Assembly: GCF_001570565.1 (NCBI RefSeq)
Contig: NZ_BBXE01000050.1
Coordinates: forward strand, 1 to 58,597
DNA length: 58,597 nucleotides
DNA from: Herbidospora yilanensis
GTDB lineage: Bacteria > Actinomycetota > Actinomycetes > Streptosporangiales > Streptosporangiaceae
Reading direction: 5' to 3'
In this document: in pieces, positions 1 through 9,440 of the stretch
How positions within the stretch are numbered: the first letter of the stretch is position 1
How the letters are laid out: each line of letters begins with the position of its first letter
Translations under genes and position numbers: made by a program
Notes under the pieces: model-generated
Database searches by the model: none
Told to the model about the DNA's origin: nothing
What the model saw: the letters and a program-made list of their open reading frames with translations, nothing else

Positions 1-1
1 T

Positions 2-2218
2 CTAGACGAGCGCGGGCTCCTTGCGCGGCGCGGGGAGTTCGTCCTCGTCGTCCCCGTCGTCGTCCCCGTGCGACAACGTCGGCAGCCAGTTCAGCCAGCG
101 CGGCAGGTACCAGTTCCACTCGCCCAGCAGCCGCATCGTGGCCGGGAGCAGCACCGCGCGGACGATCGTCGCGTCGATCAGGATCGCCGCCGCCAGACCC
201 ACGCCCATCTGCATGAACGTCAGCAGCGACAAGGTGGCGAAGACCGCGAACACGGCCACCATGATCAGGGCGGCGCTGGTGACCACCCCGGCCGTCGAGC
301 GGATGCCGTGGGCGACCGCGTCCTCGGTGCTCATGCCCTTGTCGTAGGCCTCCCTGATCCGGCTCAGGATGAACACGTGGTAGTCCATCGACAGGCCGAA
401 CAGGATGACGAACAGGAACATCGGCAGCCAGTCGGTGATCGTGCCGGTCGACTGGAAGCCGATGACGCTCTCGCCGTACCCCCACTGGAAGACCAGCACG
501 AGCACGCCGTAGGCCGCCGCGACCGACAGCAGGTTGAGCAGGATCGCCTTGACCGCGACCACCAGGGAGCGGAACGAGACCAGCAGCAGCACGAACGCGA
601 GCAGCAGCACGAACCCGAAGACGAGCGGCCGGGTGGCCGACATCTGGTCGTTGAAGTCCATCGACCCGGCGGTCGAACCGGTGACGTGCGCGCCCGGCAG
701 GGTGGCCGGGATGATCGTGTCGCGCAGTTCGCGGACGGCGTTCTCCGAGACCGCGTCGGTGCCGGTGCCCTTGATGCCGATGCTGATCCGGGCGACGTCG
801 CCGCGCGGGTTGACGTCGACGGTGAACGGCTCGTTGAAGTGGCCCGAGGCCAGCGCCCGCTCCTTGAGGCGTTCGATCGCGGCGGTGTCGGGGTTCCTGA
901 CGACCACCACGGCGGGTTCGTTGCCGCCGGGGAAGGCCTGGTCGATCGCCTTGAAGGTCTCGGCGATCTTGTAGTCGCCCTGGAGCTCGTCGATCGTCTG
1001 CGGGCCGGGCTTGAGGCTCAGGCCGGGCACCGCCAGCGCGATCATCAGACCGCCGGCGATCACCACGGAGATGATCGGGTGCCGCAGCACCGGCCGCAGG
1101 ATCGCGCCCCACACGCGGCTCTCGCCGCCCCGCACGCCGAGGACGCGCCGCCAGGTGACCCGGCCCCGGGTCAGCACCCGGACGGTGCCGTGGAACGCGC
1201 GGGCGTCGATCTTGTCGCCGATCAGCGACAGCAGCGCCGGCAGCGCGGTCAGCGAACCGACCACGGCGGTCAGCACGACCAGGATGGTGCCCTCGGCGAA
1301 GCCCATGAAGATGCCGTTGCCGGTCAGGAACATGCCCGCCATGGCGACGATCACGGTGATGCCGGAGATCAGCACCGCCCGGCCCGAGGTGCCGGCGGCG
1401 ATCTCGATCGCGCGCTGCTTGCCGCGGCCCTTCGCCCGTTCCTCCCGCTCCCTCATGATGTAGAAGAGCGAGTAGTCGACGCCCACGGCCAGGCCGATCA
1501 GCAGCATGACGTTGGTGGTCGCCGCGTCCACGGCCAGGAACTGGCTGGTGAGGGCGAGCAGGCCGGTCGCGGCGGCGATGGCGGTCAGCGCGAGCGCCAC
1601 CGGGATGATCGCGGCCAGGATCGCGCCGAAGGCGGCCAGCAGGATGCCCAGGGTGATGGGCAGCGAGAGCTGCTCGGCCCGGACGAAGTCCTCGTCGATG
1701 GCCTCGCCGATCAGCTTGTCGGCGCTGGCCCCGCCGGCCTGCTCGACCCGCAGGCCGGGGTGGCGGGCCTGCACGCCGTCGACCGCGTCGAGCACCGGCT
1801 TCACCCGGTCGGCGGCGGTGCCGGCGTCGCCCTTCATGGTGAACTGGATCAGGGTGGTCCGGCCGTCGGCCGTCACCGGGGCCGGAGAGGTGATCTCGTC
1901 GACCAGGCCGGTCGCGGTGATCGAGCGCTTCACGTCGTCGATCGCCCGCTGGAAGGCCGGGTCGTCAGTGGTCAGCTTGGTGCTCTGGACGAACACGACC
2001 TCACTGGCCGGGTCGACGAACCCCGCTCCGTCGAGGATCTGCCCGGCGGCGCGCGAGTCGCCGTTGGCGCTCTCGTAGGACTTCATCTCCGCCGTGCCGA
2101 CGGCGCTTCCGACGAGCGTGGCCCCGGCCACGAACGCCACCCAGATCAACAGCGCCCACCAGCGGTGGCTTGCGCTCCAGCCGCCCACCCGGGCGGCGAT
2201 GTTGCGATTCCGAACCAT
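2..2218 (-). CDS. MMPL/RND family transporter
   Basis: A 738-residue membrane protein of the MMPL branch of the RND superfamily, which exports lipids or drugs using the proton gradient. It shows the family's duplicated layout: one N-terminal membrane helix, a soluble extracytoplasmic domain, a bundle of five helices (about residues 185-360), then the same pattern repeated in the C-terminal half. The tail is short, acidic and cytoplasmic (DDDGDDEDE). The start at 2218 (MVRNRNIAARVGGW) is chosen because the 28 residues available upstream look non-coding. The stop codon lies inside the window, so the gene is complete. It is divergent from the Nudix gene across 104 bp. The substrate cannot be told from sequence. 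Confidence 0.9.
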   Translation of the reverse strand: MVRNRNIAARVGGWSASHRWWALLIWVAFVAGATLVGSAVGTAEMKSYESANGDSRAAGQILDGAGFVDPASEVVFVQSTKLTTDDPAFQRAIDDVKRSITATGLVDEITSPAPVTADGRTTLIQFTMKGDAGTAADRVKPVLDAVDGVQARHPGLRVEQAGGASADKLIGEAIDEDFVRAEQLSLPITLGILLAAFGAILAAIIPVALALTAIAAATGLLALTSQFLAVDAATTNVMLLIGLAVGVDYSLFYIMREREERAKGRGKQRAIEIAAGTSGRAVLISGITVIVAMAGMFLTGNGIFMGFAEGTILVVLTAVVGSLTALPALLSLIGDKIDARAFHGTVRVLTRGRVTWRRVLGVRGGESRVWGAILRPVLRHPIISVVIAGGLMIALAVPGLSLKPGPQTIDELQGDYKIAETFKAIDQAFPGGNEPAVVVVRNPDTAAIERLKERALASGHFNEPFTVDVNPRGDVARISIGIKGTGTDAVSENAVRELRDTIIPATLPGAHVTGSTAGSMDFNDQMSATRPLVFGFVLLLAFVLLLVSFRSLVVAVKAILLNLLSVAAAYGVLVLVFQWGYGESVIGFQSTGTITDWLPMFLFVILFGLSMDYHVFILSRIREAYDKGMSTEDAVAHGIRSTAGVVTSAALIMVAVFAVFATLSLLTFMQMGVGLAAAILIDATIVRAVLLPATMRLLGEWNWYLPRWLNWLPTLSHGDDDGDDEDELPAPRKEPALV

Positions 2219-2309
2219 GTCTACGAACGTAGAAATCGATCGGGGCCGTGACCTCCTGCGTGGATGGGAGATCGGCCCTCCTTCCGGAGGGCTAGGGGAC
2301 AACCCCGGC

Positions 2310-2315
2310 TAACCT
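2310..2315 (+). promoter_or_regulatory. -10 box TAACCT, leaderless start
   Basis: TAACCT fits the actinobacterial TANNNT -10 motif and ends 7 nt before the GTG at 2323. Transcription would therefore begin at or next to the start codon. No Shine-Dalgarno sequence is obvious upstream. Confidence 0.45.
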
Positions 2316-2322
2316 CAGGGCT

Positions 2323-2781
2323 GTGATCCCCGCAGACGTGTTCTACGCCCGGCTCCACCGCGTGATCCCGGCCGCCGCCGGGTTCGTCACCGACGCCGAC
2401 GACCGGGTGCTGCTGGTGAAACCCAACTACCGCGACCTGTGGGGCTGGCCCGGCGGCCACGTCGACGAGGGCGAGACCCCTGAGGAGGCCTGCGGCCGGG
2501 AACTCAGGGAGGAGGTCGGGTTGACGCTCCCCGTGGGGCGGCTGCTCGTCGTCCACTGGGTGCCGGAGAAGGACGAGCGGCCCTTCCCGCTCGTGCACTT
2601 CACCTTCGACTGCGGGACCCTGCCCGACGGCGCACGGATCTCCCTCCAGGAGGAGGAGCTCGACGACTGGGGGTTCTTCACCCCCGCCGAGGCCGACAAG
2701 ATCCTGCCCGACTGGCAGGCCATGCGGCTGCACGCCTCCGTCGCCGCGCGCGCGTCGGGAGGGCTCACCTACCTGAGTTGA
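2323..2781 (+). CDS. Nudix hydrolase
   Basis: A 152-residue single-domain Nudix hydrolase, expected to cleave a nucleoside diphosphate linked to another group. The Nudix box is complete at about residues 44-67: it begins GGHVDEGETPEEA and continues RELREEVGL, matching GX5EX7REUXEEXGU with the metal-binding glutamates. The GTG start lies directly behind a TAACCT -10 box, suggesting a leaderless message. Its 3' end overlaps the convergent aldo/keto reductase gene by 17 nt. The substrate is not predictable; ADP-ribose or (d)NTP clean-up are the common activities of such short members. Confidence 0.88.
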   Translation: MIPADVFYARLHRVIPAAAGFVTDADDRVLLVKPNYRDLWGWPGGHVDEGETPEEACGRELREEVGLTLPVGRLLVVHWVPEKDERPFPLVHFTFDCGTLPDGARISLQEEELDDWGFFTPAEADKILPDWQAMRLHASVAARASGGLTYLS

Positions 2782-3631
2782 GGCGCGCCAGCTCGTCGCC
2801 GGACAACTCCAGGTCGAGCGCCTTCAGCGAGTCGAGGATGCTCTCGGGGCGGCTGGCTCCCGGGATCGGGACGACACGCGGGCTGCGCGCCAGTTGCCAG
2901 GCCAGGCAGACCTGCTGCGGCGACACTCCGCGGGCGGCGGCGATGTCGCCGAAGGCGGCGTGCCGGCTGCCCAGCTCGGCCGCCGAGCCCATGCCGCCGA
3001 GCGGCGACCACGACAGGAACGCGATGTCGATCTCGTCGGCGACGTCGATCTCGGGCTCGCTGGTGCGGAACCGGGGCGAGAACTCGTTCTGCACGGCCAC
3101 CAGGTCGTCGCCGAGGATCTCCCGTGCCACCCGCAACTGCTCGGGGTCGGCGTTGGAGACGCCGGCCATCTGGACCTTCCCGGCCTCGACGAGGTCCTTG
3201 ATCGCGCCGATCGCCACCTCGTAGGGAACCTGCGGGTCGGGCCGGTGGTGGAAGTAGAGGCCGATCGACTCGACGCCGAGGGCCTTCAGCGAGCGGTCAC
3301 AGGCCTGGAACAGGTATTCGGGCCGGCTGTCCCTGCCCCAGCCGCCGCCGGGGGTGCGGGTGTGGCCGCCCTTGGTGGACACCAGAACCGACCCGGCGTC
3401 GCCGCCCCAACTGTTGAGGGCCTTGGCGACCAGGTGCTCGTTGTGGCCGACGTCGGTGTGCGAGGGCGTGTAGGCGTCGGCCGTGTCGATGAGGGTGACC
3501 CCGGCGTCGAGGGCCGCGTGGATGGTGCGGATCGACTGGGCCTCGTCGGGCATGTGACCGGCGGTGGACATGGGCATCGCGCCAAGGCCGATGGCGGTGA
3601 CCTGGCGGCTTCCGATGCGGCGGGTAGTCAT
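2765..3631 (-). CDS. Aldo/keto reductase
   Basis: A 288-residue NADPH-dependent aldo/keto reductase with a TIM-barrel fold, reducing an aldehyde or ketone. The catalytic tetrad is visible: Asp and Tyr in DTADAYTP, Lys in STKGG, and His in YFHHRPD. The C-terminal cofactor stretch RVVPIPGASRPESILDSL binds the NADPH 2'-phosphate in this family. The start is MTTRRIGSRQ at 3631; the longer open frame upstream runs through the neighbouring gene and is not real. It lies 23 bp behind the DUF4429 gene on the same strand, so the two may form one operon. The physiological substrate is unknown. Confidence 0.92.
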   Translation of the reverse strand: MTTRRIGSRQVTAIGLGAMPMSTAGHMPDEAQSIRTIHAALDAGVTLIDTADAYTPSHTDVGHNEHLVAKALNSWGGDAGSVLVSTKGGHTRTPGGGWGRDSRPEYLFQACDRSLKALGVESIGLYFHHRPDPQVPYEVAIGAIKDLVEAGKVQMAGVSNADPEQLRVAREILGDDLVAVQNEFSPRFRTSEPEIDVADEIDIAFLSWSPLGGMGSAAELGSRHAAFGDIAAARGVSPQQVCLAWQLARSPRVVPIPGASRPESILDSLKALDLELSGDELARLNSGR

Positions 3632-3654
3632 GCCACTCAGGCTAGCCACGGTGT

Positions 3655-4515
3655 TCACAGGCGTTTCAGCAGCGCCTGCTTGGCGGTGGCGAACTCGTCG
3701 TCGGTCAGCACCCCGTCGCGGTGCAGCGCGCCGAGCTCGCGCAGGCGGCGCAGCACGACGTCGTGGTCGTCGTCCTTCGGCGGGGCGGCCTCGACCGCGG
3801 GCGGCTCGGCCAGCGGGTGGGGCAGCCGGGCCACGACGGCGGTCACCAGCAGGGCGACGGTGCGGGTCTCCCTGTCGAGGCCCCACAACACGACGGACGA
3901 CGGGTCGTACTTGATCGGCGGCCGGGTCGACGGCTCGTCCTTGCGGGTGAACCTCAGCCGGCCGTTCTCCAGGCCGCCGTTGGGGATCCACTCGACGGCC
4001 GCGAGGTCGGCCAGCGCGATCCGCTGAGGCCCGGCCTTGCGCTTGGTGGTGTCGGCCGACCAGTTGAACTCGATCAGGATCACGTCGCCGTCGAAGGTGA
4101 TCAGGCCGTCGGCGGCGTTGGCGGTCAACGGCACCGGTGGGCCGGGCAGCAGGAAGCGGTCGCTGGGCCCGTCGGGCACCCCTTCGGCGAGCAGAGCGGC
4201 CCGGACCTCGTCGGCGAAGTACTCGGCCGCGCCCGTCCGGTCGGCGTCGATCGTGAGCCTGTAGGGGTCGGCGGCCTCGGGGAGGCGTCCGCCCGTGGCG
4301 TGGCTGAACGGGTCGGCGCCCTCGCGCATGCGCAGGCGTAACTGGCCGCCCTTGCGGGCGGGCTGGTAGGCGATGCCGGCCACCGCCGCCAGCGGCACCA
4401 CGAGTTCGCCGAGGGCCTGGCGGAGCTTGTTCACCCCGCGCTCCTTGGCGGGCACGATCCGGATGACGTCGCCATTGAAGGTCCACGAGCCGTCGCGTAC
4501 CAGCATCTCGGTCAT
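3655..4515 (-). CDS. DUF4429 protein with C-terminal SHOCT
   Basis: A 286-residue cytoplasmic protein built from two copies of a PH-like module, each starting with an FNGD or FDGD motif (residues about 13-105 and 133-235). It ends in a SHOCT helical hairpin (LRRLRELGALHRDGVLTDDEFATAK). This matches the actinobacterial DUF4429 architecture. SHOCT segments usually act in oligomerisation; no enzymatic residues are apparent. It precedes the aldo/keto reductase on the same strand and is divergent from the large BTAD regulator, with only 37 bp between the start codons. Function unknown. Confidence 0.85.
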   Translation of the reverse strand: MTEMLVRDGSWTFNGDVIRIVPAKERGVNKLRQALGELVVPLAAVAGIAYQPARKGGQLRLRMREGADPFSHATGGRLPEAADPYRLTIDADRTGAAEYFADEVRAALLAEGVPDGPSDRFLLPGPPVPLTANAADGLITFDGDVILIEFNWSADTTKRKAGPQRIALADLAAVEWIPNGGLENGRLRFTRKDEPSTRPPIKYDPSSVVLWGLDRETRTVALLVTAVVARLPHPLAEPPAVEAAPPKDDDHDVVLRRLRELGALHRDGVLTDDEFATAKQALLKRL

Positions 4516-4552
4516 GGCCGGATCCTACGCATCAGGTGGCACAGTGGGGATT

Positions 4553-7500
4553 ATGCGCGTGGGGATTCTCGGGCCGCTCGAAGTGCGATCCGACAGGGGC
4601 GACGCCGTGACGATCGGCGGAGCCCGTCTCCGTGCCCTGCTGGTACGGCTCGCGCTCGACCCCGGCCGTCTGATCACCCACGACGAACTGGCCGAAGCCC
4701 TCTGGGGCGCCGCGCCCCCGGCCGACCGGGCCAACGCCCTGCAGTCCCTCGTGTCGCGGCTGCGCCGGGTGCTGCCCGACCCCGCGGCGCTGCGCTCCGA
4801 ACCCGGCGGCTACCGGCTGACGCTGCCGAAGGAGAACGTCGACGCCCACCGGTTCGCCGCGCTGGCCGCGGGCGGACGCGCCGCGCTGGCCTCCGGCGAC
4901 CACCGGCGGGCGGCCGGGCTCCTGGGCGAGGCCGCCGCGTTGTGGCGGGGGCGTCCGCTGGCCGACGTGGCCGACGCGCCGTTCGCCGACGCCGCCGTGG
5001 CCGGCCTCGACGAGGCCTGGCTGACCGCCACCGAAGACCGGCTCGAAGCCGAACCGGTCATCACCGAGCTGCGCGACCTGGCCGCCCGCCACCCGCTGCG
5101 GGAACGTCTGCACGCCCTGCTGATGCGGGCGCTGGCCGCCTCCGGACGGCGGGCCGAGGCGCTGTCCGTCTTCGAGGAGGTCCGGCACGCCCTGGCCGAC
5201 GAACTCGGCGTCGACCCCGGCGCGGAGCTGCGCGAGGCCCACCTGGCCGTGTTGCGCGAGGAGCAGGCGCCGCGCCGGGGACGCCCGGTGCTGCGAGCGC
5301 CGCTGACCAGCTTCGTCGGCCGCGACCACGACATGGCCGAGATCGCCAGGCGGCTGGCCGACAGCCGCCTGGTCACCCTGGTCGGGCCCGGCGGCGCGGG
5401 CAAGACCCGGCTGGCCAGCACGGTCGCCGCGGGGCTCGACCGGCCGGTCTGGCTGGTGGAGCTGGCCCCGGTCACCAACCCCGACGACGTGCCGCAGGCG
5501 GTGCTGACGTCGGTGGGGGCGGGGCAGACGAAGACGCAGGAGCGCACCGTCGCCCGCATCGTCGAGGTGTTGTCGGGCGTCGAGGGCGTGCTGCTGCTGG
5601 ACAACTGCGAGCATCTCATCGACGCCGCCGCCCGGCTGGCCGACGAGCTGCTCGGGTTGTGCGCCCGCCTGACGGTGCTGGCCACCAGCCGGGAGGCCCT
5701 GGGCATCTTCGGCGAGTCGCTCTGGCCGGTGCCGCCGCTGGCCGACGAACCGGCGGTCCGGCTGTTCCTCGACCGGGCCGGGGCGGTGCGTCCCGGGTTC
5801 GCCCTCACGGAGGCCAACACGCCGGTCGTGCGGGAGATCTGCCGCCGCCTCGACGGGCTGCCGCTGGCGATCGAGCTGGCCGCGGCCCGGTTGCGCTCGC
5901 TCACCGTCGACCAGGTGGCGGCCCGGCTCGACGACCGGTTCCGGCTGCTGACGGGCGGGAGCCGTACCGCGATGGCGCGGCACCAGACGCTCCGCGCGGT
6001 GGTGGCCTGGAGCTGGGACCTGCTCGGCGACGACGAACGCGACCTGGCCGAACGGCTCGCGGTGTTCCCCGGCGGGTTCACCGCCGAGGCGGCCGAGGCC
6101 GTGGGCGGCTCGCTCGACCTGCTGGCCGCGCTGGTCGACCGCTCGCTGCTCCAGCTCATCGACGGGCCCCGCTACCGGATGCTGGAGACCATCCGCGAAT
6201 ACGGCCTGGAACGCCTGGCCGAACGCGGCGAGGTCGACGAGGTCCGCGGCGCCCACACCCGCTACTTCCTCGACCTGGCCGAGCAGGGCGGCAGCCAGAT
6301 GCACGGCCACGGGCAGCTCACCTGGATCCGCATCCTCGGCACCGACCACGACAACCTGCTCGCCGCCTTCCACTACGCCATCGAGCGGGGCGACGCCGCC
6401 ACCGCGACCAGGATGACCGCCGCCCTCGGCACGTTCTGGATGATCACCGGCCGCCGGTCGGAGTCGGTGCCCTGGCTCAAGTCGGCGCTCGACCTCGACG
6501 GCGAGCCCGACCGGAACGCGTGGCTGATCACCACGATGATGTATCTGCTGAACTCGCTGATGAGCCAGCCGGTCGAGGACGTCGACAACCTGGTCGCCCG
6601 GTTCGGCGAGATCTCCCGGCAGGCCGAGGTCGACGACGATCCCCTGCTCTGCCTGATCACCCCGATCCACCACCTGTTCCTCGACGACATCGACGGCGGT
6701 CTCGCCGCGATCGACCGGGCCTTCGGCGTGGCCGGACCGTGGAGCAGGGCGATGTTGCTGATGTTCCGGGGATTCCTGCTGGAGAACGAGGGCGACCCCA
6801 GCGGCATGCTGGCCGAACTGCGGCAGGCCGCAGCCCAGTTCCGCGAGGTCGGCGACCGCTGGGGGCTGGCCCAGGCGCTGACGTTCATCGCCGACGCGGC
6901 CATGCTGTTCGGCGACTTCGACCTCGTGGTGAAGTCGCTGGAGGAGGCCATCGAGCTGACCCGGCTGCTCAACCCCGACGACGACGCCGGGCACCAGCGC
7001 ATGTACCTGGCCACCGCGCGCAGCCGCCAGGGCGACGTCGACGGTGCCCGCCACGAGTTGCGGCTGATGGCCGAGTCGAGCCGCAACGAGTGGTCGATCA
7101 GGGACGCGGCGTTCTCCCGGATCGGGCTCGGCGACCTGGCCCGCGAGGCGGGCGACCTGGTCGAGGCGCGGGTCCAGTACGAGGAGGCCGCCGTCGCCGT
7201 CGACCGGTCGGGGATCGTGTCGCCGCAGTTCCGGGCGCTGGTGCTGACGTGTCTCGGCCACCTGGCGGTCGCCGAGGGCGATCTGGACACCGCCGCCTCC
7301 GCCGCCGCCGAGGCCGCCGAACTGGCCGACTCGGTGCGCGACCGGCCGGTGCTGGCCCGGGTGGGCGTGCTGGCGGCCGAGGTGGAGGGGGTACGCGGCA
7401 ACGCCGAAGGCGCGGCCCGGATGCTCGGCGCGAGCGAGCAGCTCAGGGGCGCCCCCGACGCGTACAACCCCGACGTCTTCCGGATCTCCGTCCAGTTGCG

Positions 7501-7594
7501 GGAGACCCTCGGAGACGAGGCCTACCAGCAGGCCTACGACAAGGGCGCGGCCCTCGACCGGCCGGCCGCGATCGATCAGGTCCTGCGCCGGTAG
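4553..7594 (+). CDS. BTAD/NB-ARC transcriptional regulator (SARP-AfsR type)
   Basis: A 1013-residue regulator with the AfsR-like arrangement. It has an OmpR-type winged helix (residues 1-90, starting MRVGILGPLEV), a bacterial transcriptional activator (BTAD) domain to about residue 240, an NB-ARC ATPase (Walker A GPGGAGKT; LLLLDNCEH as Walker B), and a long C-terminal TPR array. The BTAD part looks about ten residues shorter than usual between EDRLEAE and LRDLAARHPLRERL. Such proteins commonly control secondary metabolism, and ATP binding switches oligomerisation. It is convergent with the DrrAB-like exporter and overlaps its permease gene by 19 nt. The start was chosen at the conserved MRVGILGP. 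Confidence 0.93.
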   Translation: MRVGILGPLEVRSDRGDAVTIGGARLRALLVRLALDPGRLITHDELAEALWGAAPPADRANALQSLVSRLRRVLPDPAALRSEPGGYRLTLPKENVDAHRFAALAAGGRAALASGDHRRAAGLLGEAAALWRGRPLADVADAPFADAAVAGLDEAWLTATEDRLEAEPVITELRDLAARHPLRERLHALLMRALAASGRRAEALSVFEEVRHALADELGVDPGAELREAHLAVLREEQAPRRGRPVLRAPLTSFVGRDHDMAEIARRLADSRLVTLVGPGGAGKTRLASTVAAGLDRPVWLVELAPVTNPDDVPQAVLTSVGAGQTKTQERTVARIVEVLSGVEGVLLLDNCEHLIDAAARLADELLGLCARLTVLATSREALGIFGESLWPVPPLADEPAVRLFLDRAGAVRPGFALTEANTPVVREICRRLDGLPLAIELAAARLRSLTVDQVAARLDDRFRLLTGGSRTAMARHQTLRAVVAWSWDLLGDDERDLAERLAVFPGGFTAEAAEAVGGSLDLLAALVDRSLLQLIDGPRYRMLETIREYGLERLAERGEVDEVRGAHTRYFLDLAEQGGSQMHGHGQLTWIRILGTDHDNLLAAFHYAIERGDAATATRMTAALGTFWMITGRRSESVPWLKSALDLDGEPDRNAWLITTMMYLLNSLMSQPVEDVDNLVARFGEISRQAEVDDDPLLCLITPIHHLFLDDIDGGLAAIDRAFGVAGPWSRAMLLMFRGFLLENEGDPSGMLAELRQAAAQFREVGDRWGLAQALTFIADAAMLFGDFDLVVKSLEEAIELTRLLNPDDDAGHQRMYLATARSRQGDVDGARHELRLMAESSRNEWSIRDAAFSRIGLGDLAREAGDLVEARVQYEEAAVAVDRSGIVSPQFRALVLTCLGHLAVAEGDLDTAASAAAEAAELADSVRDRPVLARVGVLAAEVEGVRGNAEGAARMLGASEQLRGAPDAYNPDVFRISVQLRETLGDEAYQQAYDKGAALDRPAAIDQVLRR

Positions 7595-8400
7595 GCCCGC
7601 ACCGCCAGCGGCGCGAAGACGGCCAGCAGGCCGAGGCCCCAGGCGGCGACCCAGACGACGTGCGAGGCGACCGGTCCGCCGATCATGAGGCCGCGCGCGG
7701 CCTCCATCGCGTGGGCGACCGGGTTGACCTGGACCCACGACTGGAGCCAGCCCGGCAGGGTGTCGACCGGGGCCATCATGCCGGTGCCGAAGGTCAGCGG
7801 GAACATCGTCAGGAACGCGACGCCCTGCACCGCCCCCGGCTCCCGCAGCACCATCCCGAGCAGGACGAACGCCCAGCTCAGGCAGAACGCGAACCCGATG
7901 GTCATGACCACGGCGGCGAGCGCCGGCACGATCCCGTTGACCAGCTCGAAGCCGAGCACGAGCCCGCAGACCGTCAGTGACAACGTGGCGACGACGTAGC
8001 GGATCAGGTCGCCGAGCACCGACCCGATCAGCGGCGCCGACCGCCCGATCGGAAGGCTGCGGAACCGGTCGAAGACCCCCTTCTTGAGGTCGGTGTTGAG
8101 GCTCACGCCGGTCGCGACCGAGGCGAACACGACGGTCTGCACCAGGATCGCCGGGAGGAGGAACTGCAGGTACTGGTGGGTGTCCCCGGCGATGGCGCCG
8201 CCGAGCAGGAACACGAACAGCACCACGAAGATGATCGGCTGGAGGGTCACGTCGAGCAGTTGCTCGGGCGTCCTGACGGTCTTTATCAAGCTCCGCCGCG
8301 CGAGGGCGAGACTGTGTCTGACCAGCCCGAAAGGGCGTGGCTGCGAGCGGGTGGGAGCGGGCTTCCCGTGCTGTACGGGGGAGAGCGTGGTCGCAGTCAT
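7576..8400 (-). CDS. ABC-2 type permease, DrrB-like
   Basis: A 274-residue membrane component of an ABC-2 exporter of the daunorubicin-resistance type. It has an N-terminal cytoplasmic region followed by six predicted membrane helices. The stretch LNTDLKKGVFDRFRSLPIGR is characteristic of DrrB-like permeases. It is the second gene of a two-gene operon, 13 nt behind the ATPase, and would form the channel for a small amphipathic substrate or drug. Confidence 0.92.
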   Translation of the reverse strand: MTATTLSPVQHGKPAPTRSQPRPFGLVRHSLALARRSLIKTVRTPEQLLDVTLQPIIFVVLFVFLLGGAIAGDTHQYLQFLLPAILVQTVVFASVATGVSLNTDLKKGVFDRFRSLPIGRSAPLIGSVLGDLIRYVVATLSLTVCGLVLGFELVNGIVPALAAVVMTIGFAFCLSWAFVLLGMVLREPGAVQGVAFLTMFPLTFGTGMMAPVDTLPGWLQSWVQVNPVAHAMEAARGLMIGGPVASHVVWVAAWGLGLLAVFAPLAVRAYRRRT

Positions 8401-8413
8401 GGGGGATCGCCTC

Positions 8414-9364
8414 TCAGGCCGCTTCTTCGTCGGTGGCGCGCTGGCCGGTGAGGGTGAAGAACACCTCGTCCAGGCTGGGCAGGCGCAGGGACAACTCGGT
8501 GACGGAGACGCCGGCCTGGGCCAGCCGCGCCACCGCCTCGGTGAACTGGGCGTCGCCGTCGACGGGCACGGTGACCACGCCCCGGCTGGGCGACTCGGCC
8601 GGGCGGCCGGAGACGCTCGTGAGGATGGCCTCGGTCTCGGCGAGGCGGGCCGGGTCGGCGGGGCGGGCGAGGATGGTCTGGCCGCCGACGATCTGCTTGA
8701 GCTGGGCCGGGGTGCCGTGGGCGATCGACCGGCCGTGGTCGACGACGGTGATCTCGTCGGCCAGCGCGTCGGCCTCCTCCAGGTACTGCGTGGTCAGCAG
8801 CACGGTCACGCCGTCCTTGACCAGTCCGCGCACGATGTTCCACACGTCGTCGCGCTTCGACGGGTCGAGGCCGGTCGTGGGCTCGTCGAGGTAGATGACG
8901 TCGGGGCGGCCGACGAGGCTGGCGGCCAGGTCGAGGCGGCGGCGCATGCCGCCCGAGTAGGTCTTGGCCTGCCGCGCCCCCGCGTCGGCCAGCCCGAATT
9001 CGCCCAGCAGCTCGGTGGCCCTGGCGACCGCCTCGCTCTTGCGGAGATCGAGCAGTTGCCCGATGAGGACCAGGTTCTGCATGCCGGTCAGGTCTTCGTC
9101 GACGGAGGCGTACTGGCCGGTCAGGCCGATCAGGCGGCGGACCTTGGCGGCGTCCTTGACGACGTCGAGCCCGCCGACGAACGCCCGGCCGTCGTCGGGG
9201 CGCAGCAGCGTGGCGAGGATCCGCACGGCGGTCGTCTTGCCGGCCCCGTTCGGGCCGAGCACTCCCAGCACGGTCCCCTGCGGGGCGGAGAGATCGAGCC
9301 CGGCCAGGGCGGTCGTCTTCCCATAACGTTTCACGAGGCCCCGGGCCTCGAATGCGTAGTCCAT
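8414..9364 (-). CDS. ABC transporter ATPase, DrrA-like
   Basis: A 316-residue nucleotide-binding subunit that powers the adjacent permease. It has Walker A (GPNGAGKTT), Q-loop, signature (YSGGMRRRLD), Walker B (VIYLDEPTTGLD), and LLTTQYLEEAD with Gln at the switch position, as in DrrA proteins. The C-terminal 80 residues form the DrrA-type extension. The start is MDYAFEARGLVKRYG at 9364, preceded by GGGAGG seven bases or less upstream; a further upstream start would add a 13-residue tail without homology. First gene of the exporter operon. Confidence 0.94.
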   Translation of the reverse strand: MDYAFEARGLVKRYGKTTALAGLDLSAPQGTVLGVLGPNGAGKTTAVRILATLLRPDDGRAFVGGLDVVKDAAKVRRLIGLTGQYASVDEDLTGMQNLVLIGQLLDLRKSEAVARATELLGEFGLADAGARQAKTYSGGMRRRLDLAASLVGRPDVIYLDEPTTGLDPSKRDDVWNIVRGLVKDGVTVLLTTQYLEEADALADEITVVDHGRSIAHGTPAQLKQIVGGQTILARPADPARLAETEAILTSVSGRPAESPSRGVVTVPVDGDAQFTEAVARLAQAGVSVTELSLRLPSLDEVFFTLTGQRATDEEAA

Positions 9365-9440
9365 GCCTCCCAGCGTGCGACCCGCCGCTGTCATCCGGCG
9401 CACAGCGCGCTGTCAGCCTCAGCGGGCCCTCAGCGGCGCC

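Noticed and set aside
68-2251. Long plus-strand open frame opposite the MMPL gene
   Set aside because: Arg/Asp/Gln-rich translation typical of antisense frames in GC-rich genes; the minus strand encodes a clear transporter.
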